A DNA stretch of 64,000 nt from Chamaea fasciata (GCA_029207755.1 JARCOQ010000012.1:19021740-19085739), one strand, 5' to 3'; positions 12,801 through 27,300 are shown, counted from the first letter of the stretch. Program-made: numbers and translations. Notes: generated by a model not told the origin, from the sequence alone.

Positions 12801-15800
12801 TGATTTGTTTGCAAATCACTGTGTTCTGACCTGTTTTTTAAAATTCTCATTTGCAGTTGGTCGCAGCTTATAAAAATTGCAATTCTAGAGTGTGTTTTAG
12901 GGCACCATCTTCTGGCAGACAGCACTCACTGTATTTGAACGGCTGCCCTCGCTAGGCACAACTATTTAAAATATTTCTGACTAACACCACTCTGCAGGCT
13001 TACAGGTCATTTCTCATTCTAAATCTGCAATAAAACACTATTTAACATTTTTTACATTCTTCCTATTCCCTGTAACTGCAGCTATTCACTCTGCTACACA
13101 AACATAACTTGGGACAGACCCTGTAAAATTCTAGTCACAACAGGCGCTTTGTGAACGTGCTGGGGTAGACAGACAACATCTGTCCAAGCACTTATGATTA
13201 ATGCACCATATATGTATCTTATTTCTTTTATAGCTTCATCTTCCACTTCTCTTACATATTTCAGATAATCACACTTCTGTCCAGCACAGTTTATGGGCTT
13301 ATGCTTTGGACGCTGCACAGGGCGCTGGCCATAATTCCTTGCACTCACAGGACACAGTGACTGTATATTCCAGTGCAATCAGTTAGCAACCACTGCATTT
13401 GCATAAATCCATCATTTACTTGGCCAGCTCAGTTAGCAGTGCACCCCCTTAGTACATTTAAGGAGGTCTGAAGTTATATAGCTTCTGATTTCAGAGACTT
13501 GGAGGAGCTACAATTTCTCTTGGTATGGTTAAGTCCTGATTACAGCTCTGCAAACCTTCATCCAGCAAAGGAATCAGAGAGCATTAGTGCACTGAATAAA
13601 GAACAGAAACACTGCACGAGGGTCAGGCTGCCAGGCACATGGCCCCCTCTGCTCTGGTGGTGAAAAGTATCAGGCTGACTGCATGTGCCTCTTCATACCC
13701 ATTAAAGAAATGAGGCAAGCTATGAGCACTGACCTCCTGACCTGGCAACACAAGGCACTTCAGCTGTGATCAGAAGGATCATTTCAGGAGAAGAGGACAT
13801 TTGTTTGTTGAGAACACCAGTTACATTTACATTTTGTTGTATTTTAGAGATATTATAGAGGTATCCCTCGTTAACTGAAAACAATGAACAAATTAGCAAG
13901 TTCCATAAGGGTAACTAATGAAGTCTGGTCCCTGTATTCTGCATCCTCTGCACTCTCCAGCTTGTAGCCCCTCTCCAAATCTACAATGCTGCAGTCCAGT
14001 GAGCTCTGTCCCACAGAGCTCTGGCTCTGCACTTACCCTGCAGTAAAGGTGTCAGTCCTACACCTCCAAAGCCAAAGTGCTACCACAGGAGCTTCTGGGG
14101 GTCTGTTTCTTCTCCAGCATTGCAGGGTTGGAATTGCTTAAAGGTATCTTCAAGTGTTGCTGAAGAGGACTGGCAGAGCAATTCCATAAGTATCTTTTTT
14201 TTGGGAAACTGTTCTGCAAACTTCTACATTTTTCTCATGAGAGTGAAGGAGTTTGCTAGTGGGAGAGATAAAAGATAAGATGTATCTGAACAGCAATTTT
14301 CTTTTAATGTAACAGATATCAAGCTATATCTACAAGTACATGTAATTACTTCATCTTGTTCTTAAAAGCATCAAGGCCTCCAAACCAAAGCATTGCCTCT
14401 CCTTCATGTACATTTGTCTGCAGGTATAAGCTCCTGTAGTCATTCTACTTAGGCACCAGCCCAGAAACAGTCTCAGGCAAGCAAAAACCAGGTAACTGAC
14501 GTGTGTGCAATTTGATCCTAGTTCCTGCTTTTTTGCACATTCTGTATTTTAGATACACGAAATGGAGGGCTTTTTGTCCTTTTAGCTGCGAATAAAATAA
14601 ATATCTCTGCCACAGAAACAGAACACCACCAAGTCAACCTCCCTCAGTTCTGTTTATTCAGTTTTCTAATCCAAATTTTAAATTTTGGGGTAAATTTTCA
14701 GGTAAGGCTTGAAACAGGTATCAGTGGTATCTACAGACTGAATACAAATTGATTTTATCTTCTGAACTCTAATAAATGGTTAGCAAGAGGTCTTTGTTGT
14801 AAAGGTCAGAACTTGAAATGGCACATCAATCTGCTCCCAGCTGTCAGAGGCCAGAGGCCAGGAAAGGATGCCCCTCTCTCTGTGTGGTTCAGCTATGGAA
14901 TGGTTTCATAAAGGAAAGCTAAAATGTCACACAGGAACACCACAAACACTAAATGGTCATCTCCAAGTTGCAGTGGCTCTGTAGGAAATGGGCTGGCACA
15001 GAGCTGTCTGTCACCAGGGCCCCAGAGTTCTTTCTCCTGAATGGTTACCATTTGCCTCATAAAGGTGATTCTCTCCATGCTTTGGGAATTCCTTCACCCT
15101 CCATCAGAACAGCTTAATGAATCTCTGGTTGACTGCTGTCAGTCATCTGTGGTCAATATTCCTTTCCATGCTCTGCTGCAGAAAAGGGATATTGAATTAA
15201 AAGCATGCAGACACGAGGTACATTCTGTGATAGTCTGTATTTTCTTGTCCATACATGGCACTTGAATTCACTAAGTAAATTAAAAATGCAAACATCAAAA
15301 ATTGTTTCTACAGTAGCAGCCAGAAAAGCTCATCTGCATTAGAGAATTCTGCATGAATATAAACAAACAACTTGAGAACCCTGTGTGACAGCAGAGCCAA
15401 TTTGTATCACTGCAAATAGCAGTTTGTAGACTGATTTAATGAGCTGGGCTCCAAAATTGTTAGTGAAGACAGAGCCTACATTAGGTTGCTGAGCCAAAGC
15501 ACTGGGAAGAATTTCTCCTCCATTTTAACATCTAGATCTTGTGCCTTCCAACTATACCTCCTTCCATATGACCATTTCTGCTATTAGGAGTTGAACAAAT
15601 TGTCATTTGAAAAATGGAGTGTTTTTTAATTATTTGAAAACTTAATTAACGCTTCAATTATATTTTTTTTTCTAAAGAGTAAAGGAAAGTTTTAAGTTGG
15701 AGAATTCTACATTAATGCAATGTTGGTGACTAGTAGCCAATTAAGGACACTCATACTCCACCAGTTCTGAAAAGCAGCTTTTCATTTCACACAGCAGCAG

Positions 15801-17050
15801 TTTGCATTTAGTGGCTCGCTCTGTATTGCCAAACTTCCCAAGAACTGACCGGAACAGCCAAGAGCTGTCCCGTGTTCTGTGAGAGCAGCCTGTGGAAAAG
15901 AAATACATTAAAAATCCTTCACTTAAAAATATGTGACAGGAGGGCTCCAGGAGCATTCTGCACTACCCAGGCATGAGCAGCACAACCGCACCTTCTAAAT
16001 ACATCACCAGGTCATTGCTTGTGCAGTTCATCCTGGCCTTTCATGCTGCAAACCAAATGATGGCACAAGGTTAAGAAACGTAAACGAGTAATAACTTGAG
16101 GAGCAGCCAGTGAGACAGAGCAGAACCCCCTTTGCTTTTTTTCACCCTTGAATCTGTCAGACATTTCAATCCAGCTCATACTCCACTCAACTTCCAACTC
16201 ACAAACTCTCAGCTTCAGTAAAACTAATGCAGTAAGTTACCAGGATTATATCTTCTACTGGTGTTTTAAAAAAAGTTAGAAAGTGAAATAAAGCATTAAT
16301 TTTATTTTTTATAAAGCTTAAAACCAAAATACGTCAGCCTTAATTTTTGGAAGATGTAATTAGACATTAAATTCTAGTGCTTCAGCTGTTCATGGCAAGA
16401 AGTTTTCCACTGTGGCACTGAAATCCTTTCTCTAACACCTCTTACTTACATCTTTACTTCAGTCTTCACTCCTACCAGCCAAGCAGCAACTAACTCAAAA
16501 GGAGTTCACTGTAAACTATTATGCTTCCAAACAAGCCACTGCATATGACTGTTAGTGCCTAAAAGAAGAAATAAAACATTAATTGCCTCATAGAAGCCGT
16601 TTTGCACAGCATTTGCAATTTTAATACAATGATGAGCTGGCCTTTGTTTTTTTAACATTCTCCTTCTATAAAATTCACATTTGCTTTACAATTCACTCAG
16701 TCTGCAAACTGTAACAGACTAAATCTTGCTGCTCAACTGCTGTGCTCTGTAAGGCTCACTGCACACTCACCTATGCCTGGGAGCAGTTTTGGCTCAAAAC
16801 GTGGGAGATTTTGGTACGGTGACAGAAATGACCAATTAATGCATTCTGAGAACCAACAGTGACAGTTTTGAGAGTTACCAAGACAAATGCAGGAGGATTT
16901 AAGACACTGATTCTCAACATTACACTTTTGTCCTACACGTGAAGTGTAATGTATAAAAATCAGAGCTTTCTTCCTTCTGAAGGCATGAGGTGGTGAAAGT
17001 GTGTGGTGGTGCAACTGCTGCAGCTCAAGAGCCCAAGAATTGATTGTCCA
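9900..17050. other. Intergenic spacer between WTIP and UBA2
   Basis: About 7 kb separates the WTIP promoter from the UBA2 3' end. It is mostly AT-rich single-copy sequence with A-rich low-complexity patches (about 12541-12590). I found no exon chain, RNA gene or recognisable mobile element. A sequence resembling a CTCF core is at 12901-12918. One 94-codon minus-strand ORF (13094-13378) is listed separately. Confidence 0.6.
13094..13378 (-). CDS. Unassigned short ORF, 94 aa
   Basis: The frame runs from Met to stop without interruption. It contains a fairly ordinary protein-like central stretch (REVEDEAIKEIRYIYGALII) and three Cys residues. I do not recognise it. No splice sites joining it to other exons were identified, and a 94-codon frame can occur by chance in a window this size. 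It could be a fragment of an old retrocopy or simply noise. Confidence 0.12.
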   Translation of the reverse strand: MHWNIQSLCPVSARNYGQRPVQRPKHKPINCAGQKCDYLKYVREVEDEAIKEIRYIYGALIISAWTDVVCLPQHVHKAPVVTRILQGLSQVMFV

Positions 17051-17074
17051 AGGAAAAAAAACATTCACAAAAGT

Positions 17075-17080
17075 TTTATT
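17075..17080 (-). terminator. UBA2: Candidate UBA2 poly(A) signal (AATAAA)
   Basis: AATAAA on the gene strand lies about 1.03 kb after the UBA2 stop codon. A second AATAAA lies upstream in the same 3' UTR at 17254-17259, so alternative polyadenylation is possible. The choice between them is inferred from position only. Confidence 0.45.
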
Positions 17081-18104
17081 AAAAAAATTCCCCTTTCACC
17101 TCAAACAAGTGAAGCTTAAGTTCTGTACTACTAGGTTATGTTTAGAAAAATGGAAAGAATACAGTAATTTTTGAAGGCTATACATTGTAAAACCCCATAA
17201 ATCAGCATAATCTCGGACTGTGCAAGCAAATATAGCAAGTATTTCAGATGTTATTTATTTGGTCCATCAGATGTACAGTATAGTAGTAGTATCTGAGTTT
17301 ACAAAACATCAAATATAAATAACCTGAAACTGTAACAATACACAAAAATTTGCTTCTTACATTGACATACCAGGCAGTACGAGCTGAAAAACTGGAGTAA
17401 ATTAACAGTTTTACAGTAATGTACATAGTGCCAGCTGATGTTTAAGAACACTGTTAGAACATGGCACTAATTTGCTTTGTTGGATTTTCTTCTTTACTTG
17501 TTCAGGGTGTGAAAAATGTTTAGGACTAGGCTAAATATGGTTTTCTTTAAGCATCTGTGACTCTGTGAATGCTGGAGGTGAAGCAGTCACACTTCTAACA
17601 TGGCCTCAGAAAGGGATAAGCAGATGTGTAGGCAGGCCACTGCTGGGAAACTTCAAAGGTAATCACTGAAAAATAAAGTAGTTGCTTAAAACGTGGGCAT
17701 CTGATGATGGCCCTTTCACTAAACAAAAGTAGGGCTTTTTGTCCTGTTGGATGATACCTAAAAGGTATTTACACAAAAATACCATGCTGTTTTCATGACT
17801 GTTTAGGTAAATACTTATCTGTAGGTATTCATAGACTATGTTTCTACTACATTTAATATATGGAATACAGAAAAACTTCTGAAAGAGTCTATTGATATGA
17901 GAGCTTTATCATCAAGAGAAACGAGACACAAATTATTGAAGCCAGCTATTTGGTATCCACTTTGAACCAAGGCCTTAGAGTTAGTCTAGTTCTGGACATT
18001 TTTCACATCCTAGCACAATTTGCTGTTACAGTATAGCATTATGTGAATCACTTTGTCAAGGGGCCTTTGCAGGTTCCCCAAACGCTCTTCATCTTGCTCT
18101 TAGC

Positions 18105-18388
18105 TCAGCACGCGCTCTTTGCCCCGACGCATTCGCACCGTTTCTCCTCCAGTTTCCTCTTGTGGCTCCTGTTCTCCTCCTCCCCAAGGCTGCTGGAAGC
18201 TCCCTCATCCTCAGACTCCACGATCATGAGGTCGTCCTGCTCCTGCTCCGCGCGCGACCTCTTGGCTCCCACGCACTCACAGCCCTTCTCCAGTTTCCTC
18301 TTGCGGCTCCTGTTCTCCGCGTCGTCGGCATTGCTGGAAGTGCCTTCGTCCTCAGAGTCAACAATCACCACGTCGTCCTGCTCTGCAG
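18105..18388 (-). other. UBA2: UBA2 last coding exon with duplicated SIM/NLS tail
   Basis: The exon encodes two similar tandem segments. Unit 1 is residues 583-627 (18249-18383) and unit 2 is residues 628-674 (18108-18248). Each has an acidic hydrophobic SUMO-interacting core ([11 protein letters not shown], then [11 protein letters not shown]), a basic stretch (RSRKRKLEK, then RSHKRKLEE) and a CECVGAK motif. Human UBA2 has one such segment followed by a short end containing DDVIALD. Here unit 2 stops at KSAC and that end is missing. Aligned by eye, unit 2 lacks two bases relative to unit 1 just after the AAG AG of GAK-R, which brings in the TGA stop. Confidence 0.85.
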
Positions 18389-21300
18389 CTGCAAGAGAGG
18401 GGCTTGGGATTCAAATGGATCCTGCGAGGACGGTCTACTCTCAAACCAGTTTTCATACAGAAAAAACTGGAGCATTCTTTATCCACATTCTTTGCCATGC
18501 AACTGCAAGAATATCTTAAATGTCCCTGAAATTACTATAAAATATGGTTTTCGCACTGTATTCCTTCTTCACTACAGGTGTGGAAAATACTGCAATAAGC
18601 CAAAAATATGGGAAATGTGTTAGTTAGCAGGATTTTTTTGCATGTGCAAAGCAGAAGAATTGCTGCTGTCTGCAGCAGTTGTTGGGAAAAGAAGTTTTGC
18701 ACACACCAAGCTGTAGAGCAACCTCTCCTTTCCCTACTGCACTCAGCACAACTCCCAGGAGAGAAGCCTCCAGGAGAAGGAGAAGTGGAAGGGGGAGCAG
18801 ACTTACAGAGCTAAAGGATAACAATGGATAGTATGAAGAAGGGAAGAGAGAACCAAAGGTGAACTTTTGAGACATCAAGTGGATTTTCTTTGGTTTTAAA
18901 CACAAATTCACTGTAAAAACTTATTAATTATGGTAAATTATGCAATTTTTAACACAATTTGGAGGAAATTTTAGCAATACTCTTAGAATTTCGTTTTCCC
19001 TCAAACAGGAGGGAAAGGACCACATACTTTGTGCCTTAAAGCTGTGCACATATCTTAGAGGCAACAAACACAATTTCAAAGTGTATGTACTATAAACTTT
19101 TGTGCCTTTTGTGCTCTTTGTAAAATTTGTAAATGTACATTTTTCCATTTAGTACTAGTTATATACAGAGGCAATTTAAATGCGTTTTACATTGTATTGG
19201 CAAAGTTAAATCACAAAACTGAAGACAACTTTGATGGGACTGCACTAGTGAAAGTTTGTTTTGTTTAATATTGATTACTGTTCATTACCTGTTGATGTTG
19301 AGGGTTGTGCTCCATCATCACTACCATTGCTAATGTTCCTGGATGTTGGTTCTGATGGTTTAGGACCAATTCTTTCAGGGGCATCACCAACAACTTCAAA
19401 TTCTACATCTTTTTCTAGGTCTTCACTGCAGAAAAACACACATGCTTTTAAACAGCCAGAAAATAAAATCCTGTCTTTTACACAAAACCCCCCATTCAAG
19501 TATTAGAGCACCCTGCAACTGTGACAAAATGAGAAAACATACTGAGAAAAAGGAAAATCTCTTCAGTCCCCTTTTATAATTTATGATTTGTCTATTCCTA
19601 AACACTATTCCACCCAGTGCTACAAGCTCCAAATGCTTGGGAATCAGAAAAACCATTGCCTGAGCTTATCCTTCTTCCTTAAGAGCACAGCCCTACTCCC
19701 ACTGAACATGCAGTGTGAGTTTCTGTGTATGTCTGTTACTTACCCTGGGTTAAACACACACCTCAGCTACTTCTGAGGGACTTCTGAACACAGGTGGTCA
19801 AGCAGAGGATCTATTATCCTAGCAGGCTGGGGTTTTTTGCCTTTCTAAATTTCAGGGTTTTTTTTAAAAGCCATTTTCTTGCTTGTTGGTTGCCCCAAAA
19901 GTTGATTTGTTTTTGCTATGTATTCATATGTTGTGTAACAAAAAATTACTGAAATAAACCTCTTTCAGTTAACTGTTGTATAAAACAAAACCACAACAAA
20001 ACAAGACTACAACAAAAAAGACACAAAACAAAACCCCTTAAACTATAGTTTCATAAAAAGACCCCGATCCTCCTTTGCCTCTATTTCCTTTCAGCAGCTT
20101 AATGTTTGAACTTTGTTCATGTATTTAAATTGTGAATGAAAAATTCCCTGTGGAACTGTTCTATGTGTATACACAGAAGATCCTTATTTCAGAATCCTTA
20201 CCTATGAAGCACATTGATTAACAGAGTGTAGTCCTGGAGGAAATCATCTGCTTGTAGTCGAGTGCCATTTCGAATTCCAAAGTCTGATAATTTCCTGTGG
20301 TTATTTGCTACAAAAACAGTAAAAAACCTGCAGTGTATAGAGCTATTTATAGAAAGATCATCTGAATAAATTTGGAGTACTCCAGAACTTTTATGTAGGA
20401 ACATAAGATTAACACGTATTAGCTATATTTAAATTAAAAGCTGACATTTAAGCCTATTAGGAGTTAAAGCTACTTATGTTTGATTTATTTACTCCTCATG
20501 CCATCACGTTCAAGCACTTCACAATTACCGCATTAGGGAACATTTTGGAGGTGTTTTCTGGTACCATGAACAGAGCACCATCTAGGAACCAGCAGATGCA
20601 GGGGGCTTGCAGGCAGATCCTGTTCCTGAGAGGAATCCTGACCACCAGCTGAGCAGTGCTTTGTGCAGGAAAGCTGAGCTGCGCACGCAGCCTGCACACA
20701 AACCCCTGGCTACCCTCAAGCCACTTCAAACACTTGCAAACCCACTCTTCTCCAAATACCAGTGCACAGGGTGAGCAGTGCAACATCTGCTATACACCTA
20801 CTCTGTAGAGTCTCTTCCAAGGGTTTATGTACTCTTATCCCAAACTCTCAGGAGCGTACATACCTTCTGTTTCACCTTCTTCTGAAGAGATCAGGATAGT
20901 TCCCTTTCCATCTTCTATTTGTACATCTGGTGCTACCATAGCAAATTTTTCTTTCAGTATCTGAAAATACAAATATATTAAAATATATTCAATCTCTGAC
21001 CTTAAAAAGATTTATTAAAAAAAAACCCCTTTAATTATGTTGATTTTATTATTCTGGCTCATTTTTAGGCATCTACTGAAAGCCTATACTTTTTTGTTCA
21101 CTTCCACAAACAAAATTATTGTATTTTTGAGGTCTGATATTCACAGGTTCACATATGCTAAAAAGTTTCTTAGAATACTTCATAAAATGACAGAATTACA
21201 AATCAATTGTGACCACAGCTGTAATGTAGCTACTGAACTTTCAACTGAAATGCAGATTTTGTTTTTTTGCTCTCAGATATGAATAGGCTTTAAACCCAGC

Positions 21301-24300
21301 GGAATTTACAAAATGCCAACGTTCTTTCACAAGACATATAACACACATGGGCAAGAAGCATATTGGCTAATCAGCTCTTCTTGTAGCTGAGAGAAATGCA
21401 GAGTAAATATAAACAGAGATGCATGGTCAAAATATACTGAGCAAATACCTTAATAATTTACAGTGTTAGATTCAAAAAGAAAGTAGTAACTGTAGCTCAA
21501 GATTTACCTTATCCTGGAGTGTCAACACAGTAACTTTGTGTGTGTTAAGTTTCACAGTCACTTCCGGCTTACTTGCACACACATAACAATTGGGATTTGG
21601 TGGATCCAAAGCACAAGGAACCAACAGCTTCTTCCTGGGATTTGGCTGCTTGTTCAGAAAAATCTTTAGGACAGACAAGAAGAAATCAGGTTACCCTGTA
21701 ATTACCAGCATGTCTAAAGCCTTTTTTTCCTGCAGATTTCTTGTCCTGGTCTCACAGGCTGTCCTGTTCCCTAATCCTCTCTGCTGTGCCTGCTCAGCAG
21801 GAGTGTCACACCACCAGTGCACCCCACGCTGACTGAGCAGCTCCTGCCAACAGCTCTAACACCAAACAACCACACTGCAAGTGATGGCAGCCTGGTTCTC
21901 CCTCCTGTCCAGCAGCTTATTTTTATTAAGTCATAGGAATTTATTGATCCTTAAGATCTGCACATCTCTTTTCATTGTGACTGAAAGTTCCCAGCATATT
22001 CAGAATCTACTGAAGTGACAAATGAGAGACAGTAAAACTACACAATAGTGAAAAAATGTTAAATGTAACTTTTAAACAAATACTAAATAGCAAGAAAGCA
22101 AAAGCATTTTATTCCCACTTACCGTTCTACACTGATCTATTTTCCCCGATAAAATCTTCAAACCCTCCAGCACTATCAGCCCAGCTATCACTGCATTGGT
22201 AGTAGCTATAGCTGGGATAATATTTCCTGCCATTGCTGCAAAACAAGTAAGAGTATGAAGATTTTTAACAGCAAAAGAAAATAAGATTATAATTTAAATA
22301 AAAGAATGTTACATTTTATCCTTACACTTGATATCAAATCTGCTCTTCATATTCATTCCAAAAACATGCATCCTGAGGTTTGCAGCAGAAGTGACAAAAT
22401 CCATGGCAGAAGGGTCATCCTAAAAAGAAGTTAATACAAAAAGCATTGAAAAATCTGATTACTCATTGGAAAGAGTTTGCAACACATGGTTCCTAAAACC
22501 TTAAAAACCAGAATTTAAAAAAAAAAAAAATTCTGTACAAAATTCCATTTCAAAGTCAATATACTTCCTCTTTCAGATGGTATACTCAGAGCAGTCATAC
22601 TTTAAATACTAACTACAGTTTCTAAACATGTATTTTAGTAGCAAACTGGTATATTCATACTAATAAAATGCCTTGTACATTAGAAAAATGTTTAAATCCT
22701 AAGTCTTACAATGTTTCAAACATTTTCAACATTGAATTTTAACTCTGAATCAGTGTCAAACACTGGGTGTTTCAGAGAGAAGTATTTGTACTGTTGGTCA
22801 TAGTAATCTTTTACTACTTTGCCTCCCCCCCACCCCCATATTTACAGACTACTGTTTTCTTATGCCAAATGATAACTGACTGGAAGTGATACTGCATGTG
22901 GTGATAAAAGAGGAAGTTCTTGTCTTTTTCAACAGAACTTGTATTGCACACTCATCATCAGCTGATTGCTCATAACCTCAGTAAAGCCCTAGCTACTGAA
23001 ACCTGGCTAAGAGCATGTTTCTGAGACAGATGAGAAGGGAAAAAATGAAGTTGCATTATTAAAATATTTTCAAAAATCAAAACACATCAAATACTTGTGA
23101 ACTTGTGCTTTTATGAGCTGGAGAATTTGGTGAATTAACTTATTTCCCACCAAACTAGTTAATCCTTACCCTCAGTGAGTTACACAACATAGTGTTTAAA
23201 GAATATTTGTTTATATATGGGAAGTGTTTCCAAAAGGTTCCAGACAGTTTTGTTCTAAGTGGTATCATTTTGGAAGGAAACTGAGGCCAACTGATATTTG
23301 TATTACACTTGTAGACTTTAGAGATGGCAAACTAACCTTGTCCCATATAAGTGCTTCTCCATCAGCCTTCTCAGCCAGGTGAAGACTCAGGGTTTTAACA
23401 CTCTTTGAAAACAGGTCTGCATAGCTCCTGACATTGAGAACCTGCTGATCCTTCAACACTGCAGAGCTCTCATTCTGCTGGTCAGATTTGTTCTCCTCTT
23501 TGGGGAAAAAAAAAAAGAAAAAAAAATAAGATCAGGAATAAGTTCCACAGAAGTTCTCTCAAATAATTTCTAATTCCAGCTTATTTTCTAAATTGAAGAA
23601 CAATATCCTTAACCTACAGTTGCCCAAACATTTTACAACAAATCTGCATTTAAAACTGTGACTATAGCTATGATAACAGTCACCTAAACATGCACAAATA
23701 ACAGCAAATATAAATTATCAACCAAACAACTTTCAGAGAAATCTTATGAGATAAATGCTTATGGTAAGGTGTCCTAGAATAAGCTGACATCATTTTGTTA
23801 AAGGTGTATTTTCTACAGCCAATACTGAGCATCTAAAACAACTGCAAAACAGTCTTAGAAAAAGTGTTGTCTATATGGAGAAAGATTTGAAATCTTCAGG
23901 AAGTGTAAAGAATTAATATGTTCATAATCAGAACTCAACTGTGGCAGTAAAAAAATGTACGTATCACAGAGATGCATTAATAAACAGCGGGTATGATTTA
24001 CAAATGTACAGTAGAAGGAGGAACAGTTACCTTGCTTTTGTACCTCAGCCCAGTCCAGTGGCACTGGAGGCTTTCTTTTCCTCCACAGCTTGTCCATTGT
24101 CAGCAGGTATCTAATATCATCTTTGAAAAGCTAGGAAACATGAAAAAAAAAAAGAAAAAAAAAAAAGAAAGGGAAAAAAAAAAAGACACTGAAAAATCAG
24201 CACACATTGACAAGGTTTTGATTTTCTCCTTGACAGTATTTTTAACGACATAGATTCTAAAACCTTATTCCCCACTTTCTAACATTCATTGCATAGAGCA

Positions 24301-27300
24301 GACACAGCTCTGATTAATCCGAGGAAGAGTAAAGTGAAAAATCAAGGAGCAGTAGTTCAAACAGCAGTTTCACCTGCCTACTGAAGCCATCCCTGCAGTT
24401 CTTTGTATGCCCTCTCTGAGACAAGTGAATGAACATGCCAATGAATTTCCAAAGAAAAGTTATTGTTACCTATGAACATTACTGAAAGTGGATAAATAGA
24501 GGAAATGAGCTTGAATATAACTATTTAGAATGAAAACTCCTAAATCTGTTTTTTCTTATGCCAGAGCCTGATAATGCACAGATGACTGATAGCTTTTAGG
24601 CCGAGTGCAATTCCAGGGGTCAAATTGACCCTTTCAAATTAAAAGTAATTGCAGTGGAGTTTTGTCTGCCCAGAGTGGCCAGGCTGCTGTAGCCATCTGT
24701 CTCTGCAGATGCAGATGGAATCCTGTAAAACAAGCAAATGTTGCAAGAGACCAACACAACAGCAAAACCAGGGGATGTCACAACACGATCACATCACTGA
24801 TGGCAAGCATTAAATGTCCAAGCTGGGGTTTGACTTTACAGTACTTCATGCATTTCAAATAAAGACATTTATTTGGGGTAAAGAAGATACCTTAGTAAAA
24901 AGTTTAACTGGATCATAGCCAGTGGATTTAGCCCACTCCTTAGTTGAAACACGTTTAATCTCACCATCTTCATTGGATGCTAGTGCTCTGGCTTCTGCTT
25001 CTGCTGGCTCCCCTATTAATAAAGTGATAAGCAATATTTTAAATGTAAAAAGAAATCCCATCCAAATATTACCCCCAGAGTCAATTACCAAAATTATGCA
25101 GGGAGCATAAAATGACTTTATTGAACCAAACAAAAGCCAAATTAGGCAGGCACATTATGCCTGCTCTTCTTTGCCTCTGCAAGTCACTGATTTAACTTGA
25201 TACCACCCAACTCCTTCACAGGCAGAAACAATGAACAATTGTTTCCCACTAATTTTCTCCACATAATGTTGTTACTTCAGAAATGTCTTACCACCCCCTT
25301 TTAGCAGTCTATTTTCTGGCTAAAGAGTCTTAGCTTGGTTAGGATTTCAAAAGAAACAAATAAAAAAAAAAAATCAGTTTCCTATCTCTGGTTCTTTTTA
25401 TACAAAAAAAATCTCTATAAAGATGCTAATAATTTTCTTTCTTTCTCAGTCACATCCAACAATTGCTATAATGATTTCTAATAATCAGGTTGATGTTTTC
25501 ATGGAACTATCTATTAACGTCTCGACTGAATGAGAAATATCAACTCAGAGACCATCACTTTGTATAAATTTGTGAACGTTTCCCCCCTTTCACCAATGCA
25601 TCATTTGCATTATTTCATATCTATCTGCCTCATGTATCATTGCCCAGTCATCCTGTATTGTGAAGCTTTCTACTACCTTTTGCAGGTAGTCCTCATCTTT
25701 TTTATTCTGAGTGACTTTGCCTAATCATCTGTGCTGAACAGCACACATCTCCCATCTGAGACTCCTCTAATCACCATTTATCTCTACCATTCAAGTAGTT
25801 TATCCACTTCAGGATCTTCAGCCTTTTTTGTCCTCTTGGCTGCTTATGTCCCTCAGGTTCCCTCAACAGTTTTTGGATCTGGCCCCTGCACATTCAGAAC
25901 AGCCTAAACCAGACACACTCTGCACAGGTTTGCTGATTCCTTCTATGGAGCCACAGAGCCGTGCTGGGCACAACTTCCCTTCATAAATGTTGCATTGACT
26001 CTTCCCTGGATGTCCTGGTTTGGGCTGGAAGAGTTAATTTTCTTTCTAGTAGGTGGTCTGGTGCTGTGTTTTGGATTCTGCATGAGAATAACATTGGTAA
26101 CATGCTGATGTTTTAGCTGTTGCCAAGAGGTTACTCCAAGTCAAGGAGTTTTCAGTTTCCCCTGCTCTGCCAGCGAGCAGGAGCACAAGGAGCTGGGAGG
26201 GAGCAGAGCCGGGACAGCTGACCTGAACTGGCCACAGGGATATTCCAGACCTCAGGACGTCCTGCTCAGAACAGAAACTGGGGGAGCTGGCTGGGAGGGG
26301 CTGATCTCTGCCTGGGGACTGGCTGAGCATCCACTGGCCAGCAGGCAGTCAGCAACTGCATCACTTGTTTGTCTTGAGTTTTATTCCCTCTCTCTTTATT
26401 CCAGTTATTATCAATAGCATTACACATTTGTTTCCATTACTAGCTGCTCTTCTCCCAGCCTGCGGGGCTCACTCTGTCCTGGGCAGGGCAGTGAGGGGGG
26501 CTGCACAGTGCAGAGCTGGGCCCAGCCCAGGCATTGCTGGCTCTGTGTGATCCGCAGGCACTGCAGGCACCCGGCTGCAGCTCAGCTCTCCTCTAACTGC
26601 CCTGCTGCCTTCATTAAGTAAGTGGCATTGCATTTGCTACCTGTCAACTACTTCAGCAGCTATTGTTTTAAGTGACTTTATATTGCCACTCTTTTTAAGA
26701 CTCACCTATTTCATTCTGCACTTCCTGTAGGAACAACCTGTCCAGTGATCATTATCTGATGTTCAAAGAATTTGAAGAGTCGGAGGATCCTGTAAGCTCC
26801 CCCTCCCAAGTCCATTCATCTATCAAAGGATCCAAAAGAAGCAACCAACAATGATGCTTATTCACCTCATAGTAAAACTATGATTACTGTCCTTACAGAA
26901 AAATACTGAATAGCTGTAAAAATATCACTCAAAATGCTGAAGTGTTGCAGGCTAGAAGAGCTCAAACACAATTCCTGAAGTTCCCTGCAAACCCTCAGCT
27001 AGGGGTGAGAAATGCAGAGTGACTACAAATATCACTCAGTACTCTGTTCAAAATACAAGCCTCCTCCCAGAGGCCAGAAACAGAATCTTCTTTAAAGAAA
27101 ACTGAGCTGAACTCTCTAACCTTAAGAAATATACAGAAAGGAGTCATAATCTCTGAAACAGAACATTGCAGTAACAGGGTAAGCCACCATCTTGTATCAC
27201 ACTCACAGGCAGCTTCAGGGTCAGCTCTGTCAGGTGAGACTTCTTGATCAGCATCTTCTTCTCCAAACAACTGGCTATGTAACAATTAAGAACAACAACA

